A stretch of 17,874 nt of DNA, from the NCBI GenBank assembly GCA_009781575.1, contig WQXW01000008.1, forward strand, positions 1 through 17,874. Direction: 5' to 3'. Shown here in pieces: positions 14,268 to 17,874 of this stretch. Each line of letters begins with the position of its first letter. The first letter of the stretch is position 1. The notes under the pieces are model-generated. The model had not been told where the DNA came from. It was given only the letters and a program-made list of their open reading frames with translations, and searched no databases. Both the position numbers and the translations under genes were made by a program. The DNA comes from Solirubrobacterales bacterium (GTDB lineage Bacteria; Actinomycetota; Thermoleophilia; Solirubrobacterales; Solirubrobacteraceae).

Positions 14268-14307
14268 ATTTCCGCATTTCCGCGCCGCCGCCGGGCCGGC
14301 GAAGAGG

Positions 14308-16149
14308 CTAACGCGAGATCGTGCGCGAGGTGCCCAGCACGGCGCCCGCGCTGTCCAGCGCCTGGACCGCCACGTAGGCCGGCGCGCCCGGCGTGGCGAT
14401 CGCGGTCTCGAAACCGCGGCGCGCATCGCTCCCCAGGGGTGAGAGCGCGGTGGTGTTGGCTCCGCCGAGCAGCCGCCACGCGGCGACGCCCGTGGCGCCG
14501 TTCCAGCTGGCGTAGACGTTGACGCCGCCCCGCTTTCGCGGGGTCACGGCCACCGACGGCGGTTGGCTGGGGGTGGCTTTCCACTGGAAGCGGTAGCCGC
14601 GATAGGAGGCGGTGGGAGTGGGGAAGTGCGCGTCGAATACAAGCTTGCCCCGGGGGGTGAATTCGGAGAAGTCGGGCACCGTGCCCCACCCGATGAACGC
14701 GTTGCGGTTGGGCAGCAGTTGCATGTTGCCCTGGCTGGGCGACTGCAACGGTGTGGGGTGCACGAATTCGTCCAGCAGTTCGTCGCGCCCGGTGTCGGGG
14801 TCGATCGACACGATGATGCCGCGCGATTGGCGATGCACCATCGGCACGCCGCCGTTGTCGAAGATCGAGAAGTCGCCGTCGGGCAGTTCCTGGGCGTCGT
14901 GCTGGTATGCGGTGGCCGCATTGGCGGCGAGCGCGACGCTCGAGTGCTTGCCACCCACACGCAGCGCGATCTGCTCGGTCGCGGGATTCACCAGGTACAG
15001 CGCGGAGGTGTTGCGCGACGACACCAGCAGATCGCCATTGCGAGCCGGTTCGATCGTGTTGATGTGGAAGTAGTCGAAGGGCCATTCAAGGCTCGAGGAG
15101 CGCGCCGACGCGTAGGAATCCGACAGCGGCACGTGATCGACGCTGTGCCACTCGCGGCGCACCAGACCGGTGCGCAGGTCGAGTTCCTGAAACACACCGT
15201 CGGTGACGGCCGCCCTGCTCGATCCGCCAACGCTCGAGAGGTCGCAGCGGATCGGGTTGAACACCGTGACGAGCGCGGTGCCGTTGCCGGTGAGGTGGAA
15301 GTCGTGCAGGTCCGCGCGAAAGCCGTTGCCCGCCCGCACGCGCAACAGTGTGTGATAGGAGGAGTTGGCCACAACGTCTTCGCCCTGGCCGAACCCCTGC
15401 GGCGGGATGTAACCCTGCCACCAGGTCAGCACGTGATGGCCTTCGTAGCTCTGCACGGCCAGGTTGGTCGCCTCCGTGCCCAGGGGCAGGGGGCGAAACC
15501 ACACCAGCTGGCCCTCGCTGTTGAAGATCATCGGGCCGTTCTGTCCCGGCCCGGAGTAGGGCGCGGCGAACACGTACCCCGGCTGCTGGCGCGCGCGCGC
15601 GGAGGTGCTCACCGTGGGGGTCGGCGGGTGCAGGCCCGGCTGGGAGTGGAACGCCTGCACTTCGCCCCGCTTGCCAGCGGGTTTGGGGGTGGGCTGGGCG
15701 TAGGGCAACACATCGGGCTGGGAGACCGTGAAGCTGAACGCGAAGCTCCGCAGCGCGGGCCCCTCGCGCACGCGCCCGCGCACGGTCACCAACTCCCCCG
15801 GCTGGAAGGCCCGCGAGGGCAGAAAGCTCGCGCCGTCGCCCTGCGAGTAGGCCGCCAGCCGGCCGGCGTGGGTACCGCTCGTCGAGCCCCTCGCGCTCAC
15901 GCCCTCCAGCGCGTCCGGCGCGACCCCGAGCAGGCTGATCTGGGTCCGCGGGGAGGCGTCGCGCGAGCCCGGCAGCGGTGACACGCTCAGCGTGGTGCCC
16001 GGCAGCTGGGCGGAGCCGTTCAGCGAGGGGGGCGCGCACTGCGGCTTGGGAGGGCCCGAGGCGCCTCGGCGCGCCGCCACCTGCTGACCCCCAAAGGCCG
16101 CGAGCGCGAGCAGGACCGCGGCGAGGCCACCTGCTCTTCGTCTGCTCAT
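14308..16149 (-). CDS. Arylsulfotransferase (ASST)-family secreted protein, paralogue 2
   Basis: The 613-residue protein starts at ATG 16149 with a clear signal peptide (MSRRRAGGLAAVLLALAAFG then GQQVAA). Domain order matches paralogue 1: an Ig-like N-terminal part with SVSPLPGSRDASPRTQISLL, the ASST propeller (about 185-510), and a fibronectin-like C-terminus (NVYASWNGATGVAAWRLLGG). Candidate catalytic residues are H282 and H285 (DLHDFHLT), H362 (DYFHINTI), R379 (SSRNTS) and H417 (YQHDAQ), followed by FSIFDNGG. Residues are extensively identical to paralogue 1 along the whole length, so the genes arose by tandem duplication. The gap between them is 370 nt and holds repeat copy 3, so co-transcription is uncertain. 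PAPS-independent sulfate transfer outside the cytoplasm is the family function; many actinobacterial members are uncharacterised and may have other roles. Confidence 0.87.
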   Translation of the reverse strand: MSRRRAGGLAAVLLALAAFGGQQVAARRGASGPPKPQCAPPSLNGSAQLPGTTLSVSPLPGSRDASPRTQISLLGVAPDALEGVSARGSTSGTHAGRLAAYSQGDGASFLPSRAFQPGELVTVRGRVREGPALRSFAFSFTVSQPDVLPYAQPTPKPAGKRGEVQAFHSQPGLHPPTPTVSTSARARQQPGYVFAAPYSGPGQNGPMIFNSEGQLVWFRPLPLGTEATNLAVQSYEGHHVLTWWQGYIPPQGFGQGEDVVANSSYHTLLRVRAGNGFRADLHDFHLTGNGTALVTVFNPIRCDLSSVGGSSRAAVTDGVFQELDLRTGLVRREWHSVDHVPLSDSYASARSSSLEWPFDYFHINTIEPARNGDLLVSSRNTSALYLVNPATEQIALRVGGKHSSVALAANAATAYQHDAQELPDGDFSIFDNGGVPMVHRQSRGIIVSIDPDTGRDELLDEFVHPTPLQSPSQGNMQLLPNRNAFIGWGTVPDFSEFTPRGKLVFDAHFPTPTASYRGYRFQWKATPSQPPSVAVTPRKRGGVNVYASWNGATGVAAWRLLGGANTTALSPLGSDARRGFETAIATPGAPAYVAVQALDSAGAVLGTSRTISR

Positions 16150-16300
16150 CTGCGCTCGGCTGCTCTCGGCTCGGGTGCTGCGATCGTGATCGGCTGGGGT
16201 GGCGGCGTTTGGGTCAGTCCGCTAACACAATCTCAACGTTCCGGCACGGCGAGAGTTGCGGGCCGCACCGTGGGGCCCGCCGCGCCGCCGCGCCGCCGAG
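16150..16300. promoter_or_regulatory. Divergent promoter region between ASST paralogue 2 and GNAT gene
   Basis: The gap between these divergent genes includes the only AT-richer patch nearby, about 16206-16242 (TTTGGGTCAGTCC, GCTAACACAATCTCAACGTT). It is the likely site of one or both promoters. I could not assign a convincing -35/-10 pair on either strand. Confidence 0.35.
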
Positions 16301-16348
16301 CTGTCGAACTGTCGAGCTGTCGGGCTGTCGAGCTGTCGGGCTGTCGAG
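16301..16348 (+). repeat. Octanucleotide tandem repeat, six units
   Basis: Six consecutive copies of CTGTCGRR run without interruption. The last two bases go AA, AG, GG, AG, GG, AG, giving a partial 16-bp higher-order period. The array ends 19 nt before the preferred GTG start of the acetyltransferase gene. Because the unit is 8 bp, copy-number change would alter leader length and spacing. Confidence 0.85.
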
Positions 16349-16367
16349 CGGCGACACTGCGGTGGTG

Positions 16368-16862
16368 GTGCTCATCGAAACCGACCGACTCCTCCTGCGG
16401 CCCCTCGTGGCGAGCGACCTAGAGGAGCTGGTGCGCCTCCACGAGGATCGCGAGGTCACGCGGTTCATCCGCCCCATGGGCAGCGAGGAGGCGCAGGCGC
16501 GTCTGCTGCTGGCCGAGCGCGAATGGCGGGAGCGCGGCCACGGCATTCTGGCGGTGCTCGACCGCGGGGACGGCCGCTTTCTGGGCCGCACCGGGCTGAA
16601 GTACTGGCCACAGTTCGAGGAGACAGAGATCGGATGGGTGCTGCGCCGCGAGGAGTGGGGCCACGGGTATGCCACCGAGGCCGCGCACGCCTGCCTCGAT
16701 TGCGCGTTCGAGTCGCTCGAGCTGCCCTACATCACGGCGATGATCCACGCCGACAACGAGCGATCGAATGCCGTGGCCCGTCGCTTGGGCATGTCGCCGC
16801 TGCGCACCGACATCCTCATGGGCGATGAGGTGGTGGTGCACTCGCTGAATCGCCGCCGATGA
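16368..16862 (+). CDS. GNAT-family N-acetyltransferase (RimJ/RimL type)
   Basis: Three GTG codons in a row (16362, 16365, 16368) could start the gene. The third gives a 164-residue protein opening MLIETDRLLLRPL, the typical beginning of RimJ/RimL-type acetyltransferases. Further landmarks are LEELVRLHEDREVTRFI, FLGRTGLKYW, then the acetyl-CoA motif ending in RREEWGHGYATEAAHACLDC (the RxxxxGxG/A region), and VARRLGM near the C-terminus. The family transfers acetyl from acetyl-CoA to protein N-termini, amino sugars or antibiotics; the substrate here is unknown. No Shine-Dalgarno is evident. An octamer tandem repeat lies immediately upstream and could affect expression. The gene is separated from the IclR-type gene by 75 nt. 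Confidence 0.85.
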   Translation: MLIETDRLLLRPLVASDLEELVRLHEDREVTRFIRPMGSEEAQARLLLAEREWRERGHGILAVLDRGDGRFLGRTGLKYWPQFEETEIGWVLRREEWGHGYATEAAHACLDCAFESLELPYITAMIHADNERSNAVARRLGMSPLRTDILMGDEVVVHSLNRRR

Positions 16863-16924
16863 GCGGCCCAGCGCGGAGCGACACCCACCGCCGCTACTCG
16901 GCGCGCGGCGCGGCTCCAAGCCGT

Positions 16925-16930
16925 TAGGGT
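16925..16930 (+). promoter_or_regulatory. Putative -10 box (TAGGGT) for IclR gene, leaderless arrangement
   Basis: TAGGGT fits TAnnnT and ends 7 nt before ATG 16938. No Shine-Dalgarno lies between, so a leaderless mRNA is likely. No good -35 was seen. Confidence 0.42.
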
Positions 16931-16937
16931 CCGTCCC

Positions 16938-17768
16938 ATGGATCGGGATCCGCGTGGTGAGGGTGGGAGCACAGCGGCGGGCCCGACGGAAGCGGCGAGC
17001 CACATGGAGGGAGCGAACCGCTCGGTCGATCGCGCCTGCCGGCTGATGTCGGCCTTCACCCAGCAGGAGCCTGCGCTGACACTGAGCGAGCTGTCGCGTC
17101 GGACGGCGCTGCCAAAGGCCACGGTGCACAGGATGGCCGCGACGCTGCTTGCGCGCGGCATGCTCACGCAGCGGCTGGACGGCCGCTACGAGCTGGGCGT
17201 GAAGCTGCTCGAGCTGGGCGCGATCGTGCGGGAGAACCTCGACGTGGTGAAGCTGTGCCGCCCGGTGATCGACGCGCTGGCCTCCAGCACCGGCGAGACC
17301 GTGGTGGTCGCCGCCGCCGACTGGTCCACGCGCGAGATGCTGTTGGTCGCGCGGCGCGACAGCCCTCATCCCCTCGCGGTCGGCTCGCCGGTGGGGCGGC
17401 GCATGCCGATTCCCCCTGGCGGGGTGCTCGGCAAGGCGCTGCTCGTCGGGCTCGAGCCGCGCGAGGCCGAGGTGGTGGTGGGCGCGCTGGAGCTGGTCCC
17501 CACGACCGCCAACACGCTCACCGAGCGGGGCGCGCTGCTGCGCAACCTCTCGTCCGCGCGCGCGCGGGGATACGTGTCGGAGCAGGACGAGTACATCGAG
17601 GGGGCCTCCGGCGTGGCGGTGCCGGTGATCTTCGAGGGCAACCACCCGTTGGCGGCGATCGGCGTGGTGGGACCCACCTCACGCCTGGCCAGTCAGGTCC
17701 ACGCGGTGGGGCCGCTCCTGCGCAACCTCACCGCCACCCTGCGCCCCGCCGGCTCGGCGGGGGAGTGA
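16938..17768 (+). CDS. IclR-family transcriptional regulator
   Basis: The 276-residue protein is of normal family length plus a ~25-residue disordered N-terminus. The winged helix spans about 27-88: NRSVDRACRLMSAFTQQE, then LTLSELSRRTALPKATVHRM as the helix-turn-helix and GRYELGVKLLELG as the wing. Residues about 100-270 form the IclR effector-binding domain (CRPVIDALASSTGETVVVAA, GGVLGKALLVGLEP, ARARGYVSEQDEYIEGASGV then AVPVIFEGNHPLAAIGVVGP). Family members usually regulate catabolic operons in response to aromatic or small organic acids. The target would be expected nearby, but the window ends about 100 nt downstream, so the ligand and regulon are open. ATG 16938 was chosen; an internal ATG at residue 23 would remove only the disordered part. 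Confidence 0.92.
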   Translation: MDRDPRGEGGSTAAGPTEAASHMEGANRSVDRACRLMSAFTQQEPALTLSELSRRTALPKATVHRMAATLLARGMLTQRLDGRYELGVKLLELGAIVRENLDVVKLCRPVIDALASSTGETVVVAAADWSTREMLLVARRDSPHPLAVGSPVGRRMPIPPGGVLGKALLVGLEPREAEVVVGALELVPTTANTLTERGALLRNLSSARARGYVSEQDEYIEGASGVAVPVIFEGNHPLAAIGVVGPTSRLASQVHAVGPLLRNLTATLRPAGSAGE

Positions 17769-17813
17769 GGGGTTTCATTTGCGGGCCGCTCTCCTGGGGG
17801 GGGACAAGGATTC

Positions 17814-17850
17814 CGCTTGCTGAAGCGATTTGCGCGCAGGGCAGCTGCGC
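17814..17850 (+). terminator. Two small hairpins downstream of the IclR gene
   Basis: CGCTT/AAGCG (17814-17818, 17823-17827, loop GCTG) is followed by GCGCAG/CTGCGC (17834-17839, 17845-17850, loop GGCAG). They lie about 45-80 nt after the stop. There is no T-tract, so a terminator role is tentative. Confidence 0.3.
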
Positions 17851-17874
17851 TCTCCTCGAGCCCTGTGCCGGTGC

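Noticed and set aside
13938..14426. N-terminal extension of ASST paralogue 1 by 163 residues
   Set aside because: The open frame continues upstream only because the GC-rich sequence lacks stops. It would read through repeat copy 3 and the direct repeats, and would place the export signal internally.
14563..15981. Long plus-strand open frame (472 codons) opposite ASST paralogue 2
   Set aside because: It is the antisense shadow of a gene with clear motifs. Its translation shows no domain and has the composition expected of a reverse-frame artefact.
17790..17850. Possible fourth, diverged copy of the palindromic element
   Set aside because: It has a G-run, GGATTC-like bases and two hairpins, but no alignable core and no GTTCCGCGCGGAA. 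Resemblance is too weak.
1..17874. CRISPR array, restriction-modification or transposase genes
   Set aside because: No regularly spaced repeat-spacer array was seen, and none of the translated frames shows nuclease, methylase or transposase motifs.

Overview
The window looks like chromosomal DNA from a high-GC actinobacterium, most likely class Thermoleophilia (Solirubrobacterales or a relative). This rests on recognising families rather than on a search. The pointers are a secreted beta-propeller/fibronectin-like protein with a WELVSP motif, a small collagen-like exported protein, a tandem pair of arylsulfotransferase-type proteins, and DUF1707/2TM membrane proteins. Most of the window is very GC-rich. 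The first ~3.7 kb is visibly less so and uses more A/T-containing codons.

Layout. (1) 1-3708, minus strand: a collagen-like exported protein followed 16 nt later by a large secreted NHL/fibronectin-like protein that runs off the left edge without a stop. (2) 4018-5953, plus strand: a PadR-type regulator overlapping an ABC-type ATPase whose catalytic motifs are mostly degenerate and which has no permease beside it, then a Usp-like small protein. (3) 5997-6839: tRNA-Thr(GGT), a palindromic repeat, and a MazEF/PemIK-like toxin-antitoxin pair. (4) 6852-11624: a DUF1707-2TM membrane protein, then a compact MMPL transporter / histidine kinase / NarL-type response regulator unit. (5) 12051-16149, minus strand: two tandem arylsulfotransferase-family paralogues. 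(6) 16368-17768, plus strand: a GNAT acetyltransferase and an IclR-type regulator.

The strongest non-genic signal is a family of three copies of an extragenic palindromic element at 6120-6251, 11673-11794 and 14111-14235 (minus). Each has an 88-nt core around GTTCCGCGCGGAA followed by a second GC-rich hairpin whose sequence differs between copies while pairing is kept. Each copy lies downstream of a gene in the same orientation. It could be a miniature mobile or REP-like element, or a structured 3' RNA.

Several genes (PadR, antitoxin, IclR) have a TAnnnT box 6-8 nt before the start codon and no clear Shine-Dalgarno, which suggests leaderless transcripts. The MMPL, kinase and regulator genes are the clearest functional unit: a sensor built from two 2TM membrane modules probably controls an RND-type exporter, and the nearby DUF1707 protein carries the same kind of module. 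The ABC-like protein may act as a regulatory partner of PadR rather than as a transporter motor.
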